Assembly (NCBI RefSeq): GCF_001665835.1
Contig: NZ_LZSX01000068.1
Location: 1-64,000, forward strand
Source of the DNA: Mycobacterium colombiense
GTDB taxonomy: Bacteria; Actinomycetota; Actinomycetes; Mycobacteriales; Mycobacteriaceae
DNA length: 64,000 nucleotides
Reading direction: 5' to 3'
Positions within the stretch are counted from its first letter, which is position 1. Each line of letters begins with the position of its first letter. The position numbers were made by a program, and so were the translations under genes. Below the pieces are notes generated by a model that did no database searches, was not told the DNA's origin, and saw only the letters and a program-made list of their open reading frames with translations. Shown piece after piece: positions 19,157 through 28,064 of this stretch.

Positions 19157-21448
19157 TTGGGGGTGGTGTCAATCCTGGATCTCTCGCTGCTCCCGATTCG
19201 CATTGCACGTCACGTTGCCCACGCGGTCTTGCACCCCACCGCACCGGCACCGGCACCCACACCGACGCCGCCGGCTGAGCTCATCGTGGTCGACGGGATG
19301 CCTGAGGGTGTGCCACCTGCCGCGCGTCGCCCCGAGCGGAAACTTCCCACGCCCGCGGGTTGGCCGTTCGGTGAGGAGTTCCCGCGCACGTGCGGCGCCG
19401 GACGAGTGGCCGGCGGTGCACTGTTCTGGACCGACTTCCTCTACGACGACCATGGCGCGACCGGCATCCCGATCGGCGACCTCAAGATTCAGGCGCCGCC
19501 ACGCGGCACCTACGTCTATCCCGACGGGCCCGCGGCCGGCAACGGCGCCGACATCTTCCGCGTCGCCATCGGGCTCACCGAGACCCACACCTGGTGGCGG
19601 ATCGACTGGAACACCCTGCAGGACGCCTCAATTCCCGTCGCGCTGTTCACCTTCGACACCGACCCCACCCGAACCGCGGCGGAGGAGTGGCCCGCCAGCG
19701 CCGGCGTGCGCTCGAAGGGCATCGACACGGCCCTGCTGGTCTCGGGGAGCGGCGCCGCGTTGATCGACCTGACCACCCAGGTCAGGACGCCGGTCGAGCA
19801 CAGCGTCGACATGCAGTCGCGGTCGTTCGTGGCGCAGGTTCCGCGGTCGCTGGCGGAGCCCACGGGCAGTTGGACGGTCCGCCTGGTCGCGGGGTTGGCC
19901 AACGCGGCGGGGGACGGGTTCGCCGACGTGTCCGCCCTGCACGGTGCGCTGCCCGGGCAACCCAACGTCTACAACGTGGCGTTTCGCACCAACGAGCAGG
20001 AGTCGCCGCACCTGAACTTCTGGTCGGATGCCGCGCAGGCCGCCGCCCTGACACACGGCGACGTCTCCGAGTTCGCGCTGACGGTGCCGTGGGCCCGGCT
20101 GGCGGCCGGCGAAACGGCTCCCGAGCCGGTGATCACCGGCCCGTCGACCCGGTGGTACGTGTCGTCGGTCGAACTCGGCCAGGGCCTGCAACAAGGTTGG
20201 GCCGCCAACGACATCTTGAGCACCAAGCCGCAATTCCTCGGCCGGGTGCAGCCATATTCGATCTGCCTGCCGTCGAGCTACGCGCCGGGGCGCATGCTGC
20301 CGCTGACGTTGCTGCTGCACTCGCTTTCACTCGGGCAGAGCCAGTTCGCCGCGATCGACCCGCGGCTGCTACACGAAGTGTGCGAGGGCCGCGACTCGGT
20401 GGTGGTCACGCCGTTGGCCCGGGGGCCGTCCACCTGGTACTTCGACACCGGCGAACTCGACGTCTGGGAAGTATGGGCGCGGGTTGCCGAACAACTGGGC
20501 ACCGATCCCAATCGCACTGTGCTTTGCGGCTATTCGATGGGCGGGTATGCGACGTACAAGCTGGGGCTGAGCTACCCGCAGGTGTTCTCGCAGGCGGTGG
20601 TGCTGGCGGGGCCGCCGACGTGCGGTGTGCGGCTGCTGCCACACGTCGATCTTCCCGCCGACCTCGATTTGGACTCACCCTGTGCCCGTGAGGGTGATAC
20701 CTGGAAGCTGCTGGTGAACGCCCGATGGCTGCCGTACGTCATCGCCCACGGGCTGCTTGACGAACTGGTGCCCTTCGCCTCGGCCGCCGAGCAGGTGCTG
20801 GAGTTGGACCGGCTGGGTTACCGGCACCGGTTCAGTGTTTACCCGCTCGAGGATCACATCGCCTGGGTGTTCCAGGACAAGTTCGAGGATCCGATCTCCC
20901 ACATGGGAACCGCTGTGCGCCAAGCGGATCCGGGACACATCACGTTCGCCTGGTATCCGCAACTGGTGCGCGCCGATCTGGGTATCGGGCCGCACCAGGT
21001 GTGGTGGTTGTCGGAGCTGGCCGCAGCTCCCGAGGTGACCGCGCGACGCGGGGCGGTCGCCGAAGTCGACGCGCGCTCGTACGCGCGGCCGGATCCCACG
21101 CACGCCATTCGGCACCATCGCGGCGTCATTCCCGGTTTTGAGCCGACGCCCGGGCTGTACAGCGAGCTGGACTGGTACGTGGGACGCTCCGTCGGCCCGC
21201 TGCCGTATCTGACGTTGCGCCTCCAGGGTGTTGCCCGCCTGAGCGTCGATGTCGCGCGTGCCGGGCTGGCCGCGTTGCCGAAGTCGACCGTCACGGTGAC
21301 CACCGATGTCGCCGCCCAGATCGCGCTCGCCGGCCTGCCTGCGGGGGTTGATGTGCAGCTCGACGGGGAACCGGCCGGGACGACCGTGACGGTGTCGCCT
21401 GGACGACACCGCATCACGTTGACGGCCGGACTGGCTGTTGATGGCTGA
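19157..21448 (+). CDS. Large secreted or surface alpha/beta-hydrolase, esterase-like
   Basis: About 763 residues. The start is uncertain (TTG 19157, GTG 19163 or GTG 19166), with no ribosome-binding site to decide. A Pro/Ala-rich N-terminus precedes a beta-rich region (about 60-360, with [14 protein letters not shown]). An alpha/beta-hydrolase domain (about 370-620) follows, whose nucleophile is Ser460 in [13 protein letters not shown]. Candidate acid and base are Asp in [10 protein letters not shown] and His in [11 protein letters not shown]. The C-terminal 100 residues are beta-rich, like an immunoglobulin-type add-on. The layout recalls predicted peptidase/esterases of the prolyl-oligopeptidase class; the substrate is unknown. 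It occupies the place where Mtb carries pknJ and following genes. Confidence 0.75.
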   Translation: MGVVSILDLSLLPIRIARHVAHAVLHPTAPAPAPTPTPPAELIVVDGMPEGVPPAARRPERKLPTPAGWPFGEEFPRTCGAGRVAGGALFWTDFLYDDHGATGIPIGDLKIQAPPRGTYVYPDGPAAGNGADIFRVAIGLTETHTWWRIDWNTLQDASIPVALFTFDTDPTRTAAEEWPASAGVRSKGIDTALLVSGSGAALIDLTTQVRTPVEHSVDMQSRSFVAQVPRSLAEPTGSWTVRLVAGLANAAGDGFADVSALHGALPGQPNVYNVAFRTNEQESPHLNFWSDAAQAAALTHGDVSEFALTVPWARLAAGETAPEPVITGPSTRWYVSSVELGQGLQQGWAANDILSTKPQFLGRVQPYSICLPSSYAPGRMLPLTLLLHSLSLGQSQFAAIDPRLLHEVCEGRDSVVVTPLARGPSTWYFDTGELDVWEVWARVAEQLGTDPNRTVLCGYSMGGYATYKLGLSYPQVFSQAVVLAGPPTCGVRLLPHVDLPADLDLDSPCAREGDTWKLLVNARWLPYVIAHGLLDELVPFASAAEQVLELDRLGYRHRFSVYPLEDHIAWVFQDKFEDPISHMGTAVRQADPGHITFAWYPQLVRADLGIGPHQVWWLSELAAAPEVTARRGAVAEVDARSYARPDPTHAIRHHRGVIPGFEPTPGLYSELDWYVGRSVGPLPYLTLRLQGVARLSVDVARAGLAALPKSTVTVTTDVAAQIALAGLPAGVDVQLDGEPAGTTVTVSPGRHRITLTAGLAVDG

Positions 21449-21537
21449 ATTGTCGTGCCGAGTGATCGTGGCTAGCTTGGCGAAGCGATCATCGGGTGAA
21501 TAGCGGCGACGGGCGGACCTGAGCGAAAATTCCGCAC

Positions 21538-24138
21538 GTGGCTCCCTTGGCTGTCGACCCTGAGGCGTTGTACGCCGCGGGTAGCGCCGTGGCCGCGGCC
21601 GGGGAGGGTTTGGCCGCGAGCCTGACGGTGTTGGTCGCAGGTTTCTCGGCCCACACCGGTTTGGATGCCGCAGGCACGATCTTCGGGCTGGCGTATCAGG
21701 ATGGGGCGGAGAAAATCCTGAAGGCCGCTGCGGCGGGCATCAACGCGTGCCGGCAATGCGGGGCCCGGATCCAGCAAGGCGCAGCGAACTATTCGAAGGT
21801 GGAAGCGGCCTCGACGCTAGGTGGCGGTGCCGGTGTCTTGCAGTCGCCGCCTGAGCCGCCTAAGACCAACCCTCCCGGGCCGCCGGGGACGTGGGGCAAA
21901 GGGGAACCACCGCCTTTGCTTTGGGCGGTAGTGGAGTCCTTCGTCGACGATGTGTGGCCGGACGGCGACGTTGAGGGATTGCATGCAGCGGCTGGTCGTT
22001 GGCGCGATTTTGCCGCGACGGTGAGCGGTATGAAAGGCGCACTCAACGCCTCCAAGTCGGTGTTTGACGGGCAACACCTGCCCGAAGGCGACAAGATCGA
22101 TGATGCTTTATCGAAGATAGGCGACTGCCTAGCGCAGGTCGGCGATGTGTCCGGGAAGTTGGCGACGAACCTCGACAATTTCGCCAATCAGGTGAATCAA
22201 GCTCATAACCATATTCGAGACCTGTTGAACCGGTTGGGGTCGCTGACCGATCTGGGCCACGACCTGATGTTGATCGTCAAGGGTGACGCGCTCGACGAGA
22301 TCAAGAAGATTGCCGATGACATCAATGGCGTTCTGCACGACTTGGGGCGTGAAGCCCGGGCCGGTGAGCAGGGCGTCAAGGTAGGAATGCAGGTCATCGA
22401 CGGGCTGGTCGTCAAGCTCGAAAAGTACACGCGAGGCCAGCTCAAAGACTTTCTCGGTGATGCGGTCGGAAACCAGGTGGCGAGCGTCTTCGACACGTGG
22501 TTGAACGCGAACGAGGGTGTCCTCAAGGGCGCTGTCGGCATGGCGACCAGCATGGGTGACCTTCTCCCGGTCTGGAGTGCCGTCGATCCCGAGGGGTACG
22601 CGGCGACCTGGACTGGGTTGGCCAAAAACGTTTGGAAAGGCAGTCTTTTCAACGCCCTTCTCAACCCCAAGGAGGCTGGGGAAACACAGCTGCAGCAAAT
22701 CAAATCCCTGCTGCACGTTGAAGATTGGAGTCGGGATCGGCCGGGATTGGGGTTTGGCGAGAACCTATTCGATTTCAGCACGTTGTTCATACCCGGGGCC
22801 GGTGAAGCGGGCGCTGCGGCTGATGGTGCTGGGGCTGCCGCACGAGGCGCCGAGGCCGCCGGTGCGGCAGGTCGTGCCGGCGAGAAAGCGGCCGGTGGAC
22901 TTGGGGAGATTGCGGGTGCCCGCGGTGCCTTCGCCGGTATCTCCAAGACAGGTGGCGATCTGACCAAAAGCCTCGAAGGCGTCACCAAGGATCTGCCCGA
23001 GATCAAGCCTCCTGCGAGCGGCAGTCCGGTGGCATTGCCACCCGGCAAGCCGACTGAGCCGCCGGTCGAGTCGGCACCTCGTCCGGCCGACGGCGCTCCG
23101 GGCGCGCCTCACGGCTCGGCGCCTGCGGCAACGTCGCCGAGTCCGGCGGGCCCGAGAGCGGACGCCCCCTCCGGCCCGCACGAACCGGCGGGTGCTTCTA
23201 CCGGTGGCCCGCACGAACCGATGTCGGTTCCGTCCGCCGGTTCGCCCGCCGCAGCAGTGCCGACCGCTGCCGGTGAGCGCTTGCCATCGGCGCTTCCGCA
23301 GCCGATTGACCATTCGCCGCCGGTGTCCGCCAGCGGATCTCCCGGCGGCGCATCACCTTTCGATGCCCACTCATCGGCGCCGCCGACGCCGGCATCCCCG
23401 CACTTCGCCCCTCCGAACGGTCACCCGGCTGAAGTGCCAACGCCCGGCGGTGGCTGGCACGGGCCTGGTGATGGCGGTCCTCCGGGCGGACACACGCCGG
23501 GAGAACCACCGCATGGTGCGAAACCGGATGGAGACGGCGACGGCGGTCCGCCGGGAGATCGGCCAGACGGCAAGGCTCCGGACGGTGACGATCCAGCCGG
23601 GCAAGGTCATGATCCTGACGACACGCATCCTTCGCACGGCGACGATGGGTCGGCGGACGGGCTCACGGCGGAGAAGCGCGACGAAATCATAGCTATGCCC
23701 AAGGGAGCTCGCCCTGATCCTTCGGAGTACTTGTCATCACAATATGTTGAGAGTCATCTGCGAAAATTCCACGATGGCGCAACCCGATTTATGCCGGAAA
23801 GCAATCTCGAGAAATACGGTATCGCTCAGCGGGATGGTACATCATTTGTGATGCCCAGTCATGAAGCAGATGCAATGACGGCAGCCACCGCGGGAGACTT
23901 GCGGGCAATGGAGAACGAGCTCGGATTACCTCGAGGGTTTTTGGACTCCAATAAGATTGTCAGGATAGATATCGCTGACCCAGAAGGCTTCAATCTGCGC
24001 GTTCCATCCGGTAACGAGGCCGGTGCGAACGAACAATGGATTCCCGGCGGTGTCTTACCTAATGGCGCATCGGAGGCTGTCATAGATGGTGGATTGATAT
24101 CGCCCGACCACTACACTGTAACTGATGTCTTCGAGTAG
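21538..24138 (+). CDS. CpnT-like polymorphic toxin with a non-TNT C-terminal domain
   Basis: 866 residues with the layout of Mtb CpnT (Rv3903c). The N-terminal ~440 residues start MAPLAVDPEAL, as CpnT does, and have two WXG100-like helical parts (GRWRDFAATVSGMKGAL) typical of type VII secretion substrates. A Pro/Gly/Ser-rich linker (~490-705) follows. Then comes a compact C-terminal domain (~709-866) with motifs YLSSQYVESHL, DGTSFVMPSHEAD, GNEAGANEQWIPGG and SEAVIDGG. This last domain does not look like TNT, the NAD glycohydrolase of CpnT, and I cannot assign its activity. Its DNA is much poorer in GC than the N-terminal part, suggesting domain replacement by transfer. The GTG start lacks a clear ribosome-binding site. 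A candidate immunity gene starts 11 bases after the stop. Confidence 0.8.
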   Translation: MAPLAVDPEALYAAGSAVAAAGEGLAASLTVLVAGFSAHTGLDAAGTIFGLAYQDGAEKILKAAAAGINACRQCGARIQQGAANYSKVEAASTLGGGAGVLQSPPEPPKTNPPGPPGTWGKGEPPPLLWAVVESFVDDVWPDGDVEGLHAAAGRWRDFAATVSGMKGALNASKSVFDGQHLPEGDKIDDALSKIGDCLAQVGDVSGKLATNLDNFANQVNQAHNHIRDLLNRLGSLTDLGHDLMLIVKGDALDEIKKIADDINGVLHDLGREARAGEQGVKVGMQVIDGLVVKLEKYTRGQLKDFLGDAVGNQVASVFDTWLNANEGVLKGAVGMATSMGDLLPVWSAVDPEGYAATWTGLAKNVWKGSLFNALLNPKEAGETQLQQIKSLLHVEDWSRDRPGLGFGENLFDFSTLFIPGAGEAGAAADGAGAAARGAEAAGAAGRAGEKAAGGLGEIAGARGAFAGISKTGGDLTKSLEGVTKDLPEIKPPASGSPVALPPGKPTEPPVESAPRPADGAPGAPHGSAPAATSPSPAGPRADAPSGPHEPAGASTGGPHEPMSVPSAGSPAAAVPTAAGERLPSALPQPIDHSPPVSASGSPGGASPFDAHSSAPPTPASPHFAPPNGHPAEVPTPGGGWHGPGDGGPPGGHTPGEPPHGAKPDGDGDGGPPGDRPDGKAPDGDDPAGQGHDPDDTHPSHGDDGSADGLTAEKRDEIIAMPKGARPDPSEYLSSQYVESHLRKFHDGATRFMPESNLEKYGIAQRDGTSFVMPSHEADAMTAATAGDLRAMENELGLPRGFLDSNKIVRIDIADPEGFNLRVPSGNEAGANEQWIPGGVLPNGASEAVIDGGLISPDHYTVTDVFE

Positions 24139-24149
24139 AAAGAAATGTT

Positions 24150-24413
24150 ATGAAATTTGATGACACATATTTTTCGCGAGAGGATAGATACTCGATCGGC
24201 GTCGAGTCGATGTCGGGCCGCTACTACGCGTCAATACCGGTAAGCAATGGGATCGTCGACTACGAAGAATATTACGAACTTACACTGGGTCAATATCACC
24301 AATTCCTAGCCGACAGGCAAGCGGCAGTCGATTTCATTGAAGCTTGTCGTCGGCACGAGCATGACGATCTACTCTTACAACAACCTGGCAGTAATCGCGG
24401 GACTCCCGTTTAA
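24150..24413 (+). CDS. Small acidic protein, candidate immunity protein for the upstream toxin
   Basis: 87 residues, acidic and aromatic-rich (RYSIGVESMSGRYYASIPV, VDYEEYYELTLGQYHQFL), ending RHEHDDLLLQQPGSNRGTPV. There is no signal peptide or membrane helix, so it should stay in the cytoplasm. It begins 11 bases after the toxin stop, behind a weak AGAAAG site, and shares the toxin tail's low GC. The 60 bases from 24121 contain only 20 G or C. Small size, position and composition are the usual marks of an immunity gene in polymorphic toxin loci. I recall similar short proteins in other bacteria but know no assigned function. Immunity is inferred, not shown. Confidence 0.7.
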   Translation: MKFDDTYFSREDRYSIGVESMSGRYYASIPVSNGIVDYEEYYELTLGQYHQFLADRQAAVDFIEACRRHEHDDLLLQQPGSNRGTPV

Positions 24414-24522
24414 GGGTGGTCGGACGCCAGGACCGTGGACCTCCAACTTTCGTTAAGATCATGATCACCGATCCTGAAACAGACACTGATACAACGGTTT
24501 TCGAGCGAAGAAGCAGCTGAGG

Positions 24523-24816
24523 ATGGATCCGGCAACCATCAATGCCGCAATCGTCGTAGCTATCGGCGACACCGCTGTTCCGCATATCGACCAACAGAAG
24601 TTGCTCGAAGTGTACGGGCCAGCGCAAGCCGAATCGCTAATGGCGCAGGTTTCCGACCTGGTGCACGAGGCCGTTGCGATGCCTATCGAATGGGGTAACA
24701 AGACGTTAGCGGAGGGCGTGAACGATATCCTGCAGCGTTTCCATGAAAAGCATCCGGAGTTATCTCAGGAAGCACTGCACGAGATTGGCCGATGTGTGGG
24801 ATGGAATCTTCGTTAA
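24523..24816 (+). CDS. Small hypothetical protein, possible second immunity or orphan factor
   Basis: 97 residues, predicted all-helical and soluble (MDPATINAAIVVAIGDTAVPHIDQQKLLEV region, then QRFHEKHPELSQEALHEIGRC). It ends in a C-G-W-N-L-R motif. It begins 109 bases after the candidate immunity gene, behind a weak GAGG, and is also relatively GC-poor. It resembles in style the small helical proteins that accumulate downstream of polymorphic toxins. I do not recognise the family, and the link to the toxin rests on position only. Confidence 0.55.
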   Translation: MDPATINAAIVVAIGDTAVPHIDQQKLLEVYGPAQAESLMAQVSDLVHEAVAMPIEWGNKTLAEGVNDILQRFHEKHPELSQEALHEIGRCVGWNLR

Positions 24817-24900
24817 CTGATATGCCAAGTTCGGCACACGGTTACACCAAGAATTCGATCGCCTGTGCACGGTGGTGGGTAAGAGGCTGCAACAGACTAA

Positions 24901-25311
24901 CTACTCGCCCCGGTCCAACAGGTCCGACGACCCCAGCACTCGCTCGATCTGAACCTCGATGACCACGCGTCGCGGGTTGGGTCGCGGCGTGCGGTAGCGC
25001 TGGGCGTACCGCAACTCCGCGTCGCGCACCGCGTCGACGTCGTTGTTGACCTTGGACCGCCCCTCCAGCGACAGCCACCGCGCGCCGTCGACCTGGCTGA
25101 GCACGGCCATTCCGCCGCGATCGGCGTTGACCGCCTTCTGCGAGCCCCCGGTGGTGATGACCCGCGCGATGTGCGTCTTGGGGTCGAAGGTGAAACCGAC
25201 CGCCACCACGTGCGGTGAATTGTCGGCTCGCAGCGTGGTCAGCATGGCCAGATGGCGTTCCGACAAAAACGCCAACGCGTCGTCGGTGAGCCGGGTAGTG
25301 GTATTCGCCAT
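24901..25311 (-). CDS. F420-dependent biliverdin reductase, Rv2074 homologue
   Basis: 136-residue split-beta-barrel flavin/deazaflavin oxidoreductase of the pyridoxamine-phosphate-oxidase superfamily. The sequence is near-identical in pattern to Mtb Rv2074, which reduces biliverdin-IX-alpha with F420H2. Visible are [19 protein letters not shown] and [14 protein letters not shown] (phosphate/F420-binding lysine), then [10 protein letters not shown] and the basic [25 protein letters not shown] at 25314 would add one residue. TAGCGT at 25325-25320 on this strand is a likely -10. It is divergent from the SDR gene, with only 35 bases between the starts. Confidence 0.92.
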   Translation of the reverse strand: MANTTTRLTDDALAFLSERHLAMLTTLRADNSPHVVAVGFTFDPKTHIARVITTGGSQKAVNADRGGMAVLSQVDGARWLSLEGRSKVNNDVDAVRDAELRYAQRYRTPRPNPRRVVIEVQIERVLGSSDLLDRGE

Positions 25312-25333
25312 CACCGCTCACGCTAGCGCAGGT

Positions 25334-25339
25334 GATAAT
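25334..25339 (+). promoter_or_regulatory. -10 hexamer of a leaderless SDR transcript
   Basis: GATAAT lies seven bases before the GTG at 25347. It would fall inside the coding region if the longer GTG start at 25332 were used. It therefore favours the shorter start, which also matches the Mtb homologue. Confidence 0.5.
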
Positions 25340-25346
25340 CGCAGCC

Positions 25347-26096
25347 GTGGACGACACGGGCGCAGGTCCAGTACTTATCCTGGGCGGCCGCAGCGAGATC
25401 GGGATCGAGCTGGCGCGACTCCTCGCGCCGGGCGCGACGGTCGTGCTGGCCGCCCGCAAGGCCGATCACCTTGCGGAGCAGGTAAACGCGCTCAAAGCCG
25501 CCGGCGCCGCGGGGGTCGACACCAGGGAATTCGACGCCGACGACCTGGCCTCGCACGGCCCGCTGGTCGCCTCGGTCGTCGCCGACCACGGCCCCATCGG
25601 CACCGCGGTGCTGGCGTTCGGCATCCTGGGCGACCAGGCCCGCGCCGAAACCGACGCCGCGCACGCGGTCGCCGTCGTCCACACCGACTACCTCGCCCAG
25701 GTCAGCCTGCTCACCCATCTGGCGACGGTCATGCGCAAAGCGGACACGGGCCGCGTGGTGGTGTTCTCCTCGATCGCCGGCGCACGCGTGCGCCGCGCCA
25801 ACTACGTCTACGGCTCGGCCAAGGCCGGCCTGGACGGCTTCGCCAGCGGCCTGGCCGACGCGCTGCACGGCACCGGGGTCCGGCTGCTGATCGCCCGGCC
25901 GGGATTCGTCATCGGCCGCATGACGGAAGGCATGACGCCCGCACCGCTGTCCAGCACGCCCGCGCAGGTGGCCGCCGCCACCGCGCATGCGCTCGCGAAG
26001 GGCCGCCGCACCGTGTGGATTCCGTGGGCGCTGGGCCCCGCGGCGGCGGTGATGCGACTGCTGCCGCAGTTCGTCTGGCGCAGGATGCCGCGATGA
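25347..26096 (+). CDS. Short-chain dehydrogenase/reductase, Rv2073c homologue
   Basis: 249 residues, equal to Mtb Rv2073c when started at the GTG 25347. Rossmann fold with a GGRSEIG dinucleotide-binding turn near the N-terminus (a variant of TGxxxGIG). Catalytic residues are Ser in VVFSSIAG and YxxxK in NYVYGSAKAGLDGF. The C-terminal helix is basic and hydrophobic (LGPAAAVMRLLPQFVWRRMPR), suggesting membrane contact. The closest known relatives are decaprenyl-ribose/long-chain alcohol type SDRs, but the substrate is unproven. cobL follows after 49 bases. Confidence 0.9.
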   Translation: MDDTGAGPVLILGGRSEIGIELARLLAPGATVVLAARKADHLAEQVNALKAAGAAGVDTREFDADDLASHGPLVASVVADHGPIGTAVLAFGILGDQARAETDAAHAVAVVHTDYLAQVSLLTHLATVMRKADTGRVVVFSSIAGARVRRANYVYGSAKAGLDGFASGLADALHGTGVRLLIARPGFVIGRMTEGMTPAPLSSTPAQVAAATAHALAKGRRTVWIPWALGPAAAVMRLLPQFVWRRMPR

Positions 26097-26145
26097 TCCG
26101 CGCCGCTGACGATGCAGAGCGACGCGATGAGGAGGAGCGGGGCTC

Positions 26146-27312
26146 ATGATCATCGTGGTCGGTATCGGCGCCGACGGCATAGCCGGCCTCGGTGAGGCAT
26201 CGCGCGCCGAACTCCGCAGGGCTGCAATCGTTTACGGCTCCAAGCGGCAACTCGACCTACTCGACGACACGGTGCGCGCGCCCCGGCGGCAGTGGCCGTC
26301 GCCGATGTTGCCCGCGCTGCAAACGTTGCTCGACGAACACTCGAGTGACGTGCACGTGGTGGCCAGCGGCGATCCGCTGCTGCACGGCATTGGGGGCACC
26401 CTGATCCGCCTGCACGGCCGCGACAACGTCAGGGTCCTGCCGCACGTGTCGTCGGTGACGCTGGCGTGCGCGCGGATGGGCTGGAACGTTCACGACACCG
26501 ACGTGATCAGCCTGGTCACCGCGCCTCCGCACACCGCGGTGCGTCGCGGCGGTCAGGCGATCGTGCTGGCGCAAAGCAAGTCCACACCAACGGAGCTCGC
26601 CGCACTGCTCACCGCGCATGGCCGCGGCGATTCGGAGTTCACCGTTCTCGAACGACTCGGCGCCCCGGACGAGCACCGGCGCGACGGCACCGCCCGCGAC
26701 TGGGCCGACGACCGAGATCTCGACGACCTCAACGTGATTGCCGTGCGATATCTGCCCGACGAACGCGTCTCACCCCTGCCCGACGACGCCTTCACCCACG
26801 ACGGGCAGATCACCAAGCAAGGCATCCGCGCGGTGACGCTGGCCGCCCTGGCGCCACGCCCGGGGGAGCGATTGTGGGACGTCGGCGCGGCCTCGGGCAG
26901 CATCAGTGTGGAGTGGTGTTTGAGCGGAAGAGGGTGCAGCGCAGTGGTATTCGAAAGCCACGAAGAACGCCGGCGCAACCTCGAAGTGAATGCCGCGGCC
27001 TTCGGAGTCAGCATCGATGTGCGCGGCGAGGCCCCCGGCGCGTTCGACGGCGCCGAGCCGCCGTCGGTGATCTTCATCGGCGGCGGACTGACCCAACCCG
27101 GCCTGCTCGACGCCTGCTGGGCCAACCTGGCCGTCGGCGGGCGGCTCGTCGCTAACGTGGTCACCACCGAGTCCGAAGCCGTTCTGACCCAAGCGCATCA
27201 GCGCCTGGGTGGTCAGCTGCGACGCTTCCAGCACTATCACGGCGAGCCGCTGGGCGCCTTCACCGGCTGGCGCCCGCAGTATCCCGTCACCCAGTGGGCG
27301 GTGACCAAGTGA
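26146..27312 (+). CDS. cobL: Precorrin-6Y C5,15-methyltransferase (decarboxylating) CobL
   Basis: Bifunctional cobalamin enzyme that methylates C5 and C15 and decarboxylates the C12 acetate. 388 residues. The N-terminal CbiE-type tetrapyrrole methylase domain (~1-200) has VVASGDPLLHGIGG and the VSSVTLACARMGW segment. The C-terminal CbiT-type class I methyltransferase (~205-388) has the SAM loop DVGAASGSISVEW. GAGGAGG before the ATG at 26146 is a strong ribosome-binding site. Its stop overlaps the cobM GTG by four bases. Confidence 0.97.
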   Translation: MIIVVGIGADGIAGLGEASRAELRRAAIVYGSKRQLDLLDDTVRAPRRQWPSPMLPALQTLLDEHSSDVHVVASGDPLLHGIGGTLIRLHGRDNVRVLPHVSSVTLACARMGWNVHDTDVISLVTAPPHTAVRRGGQAIVLAQSKSTPTELAALLTAHGRGDSEFTVLERLGAPDEHRRDGTARDWADDRDLDDLNVIAVRYLPDERVSPLPDDAFTHDGQITKQGIRAVTLAALAPRPGERLWDVGAASGSISVEWCLSGRGCSAVVFESHEERRRNLEVNAAAFGVSIDVRGEAPGAFDGAEPPSVIFIGGGLTQPGLLDACWANLAVGGRLVANVVTTESEAVLTQAHQRLGGQLRRFQHYHGEPLGAFTGWRPQYPVTQWAVTK

Positions 27313-28064
27313 CGGTGTATTTCATCGGCGCGGGTCCGGGTGCTGCCGACCTCATCACCGTGCGCGGCCAGCGGCTCCTGCAAACCTGCCGGGTGTGCCT
27401 GTATGCCGGCTCGATCATGCCCGACGACCTGCTGGCGTTGTGCCCGCCGGACGCGAAAGTGGTTGACACCGGCCCGCTGACGTTGGAGCAGATCGTCACC
27501 GAGTTGAGCGAGGCACACGCCGCCGGCCTGGACGTGGCGCGGCTGCATTCCGGTGATCCGTCGCTCTACAGCGCACTGGCCGAGCAATGCCGGCGGCTCG
27601 ACTCCCTCGGCATCGACTACGAAATCGTGCCCGGCGTACCGGCTTTCGCCGCCGCGGCGGCCGCGCTGAAGCGCGAGCTCACCGTTCCCGGGGTGGCGCA
27701 GACCGTGACACTGAGCAGGGTGGCGACCCTGTCGACGGCCATGCCGCCCGGCGAAGACCTGAAGACCCTGGCCCAATCCGGCGGGACCCTCGTCCTGCAT
27801 CTGGCCGCCGCCCAGATCGACTCCATCGTCCCGCAGCTTCTCGAAGGCGGCTATCAACCCGAAACACCGGCAGCCGTTGTGGCTTTCGCGAGCTGGCCGC
27901 AAGAGGCGGTGCTGCGCGGCACCCTCGCGGACATCGCCGGGCAGATGCACCGGGCCAACATCACCAAGACCGCCGTCATCGTCGTGGGCGACGCGCTGAC
28001 CGCCGGCGGCTTCGCCGACAGCTACCTGTACTCGACCGGGCGCGCCCGGGGGAGCAGGCATTGA
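27309..28064 (+). CDS. cobM: Precorrin-4 C11-methyltransferase CobM
   Basis: Adds the C11 methyl group to precorrin-4 in the aerobic corrin pathway. 251 residues from the GTG at 27309 (MTVYFIGAGPGAADLITVRG), the same as Mtb CobM. Tetrapyrrole methylase motifs are GAGPGAADLITVRG, CLYAGSIMPDDLL, LHSGDPSLYSAL and VPGVPAFAAAAAAL. The start codon overlaps the cobL stop (GTGA) and its stop overlaps the cobK ATG by one base, so cobL-cobM-cobK form one translationally coupled unit. Confidence 0.97.
   Translation: MTVYFIGAGPGAADLITVRGQRLLQTCRVCLYAGSIMPDDLLALCPPDAKVVDTGPLTLEQIVTELSEAHAAGLDVARLHSGDPSLYSALAEQCRRLDSLGIDYEIVPGVPAFAAAAAALKRELTVPGVAQTVTLSRVATLSTAMPPGEDLKTLAQSGGTLVLHLAAAQIDSIVPQLLEGGYQPETPAAVVAFASWPQEAVLRGTLADIAGQMHRANITKTAVIVVGDALTAGGFADSYLYSTGRARGSRH

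Noticed and set aside
16977..19262. Long 5' extension of the exonuclease frame to 761 codons
   Set aside because: The extension runs antisense through all of pepE. The ATG at 17942 gives the normal family length.
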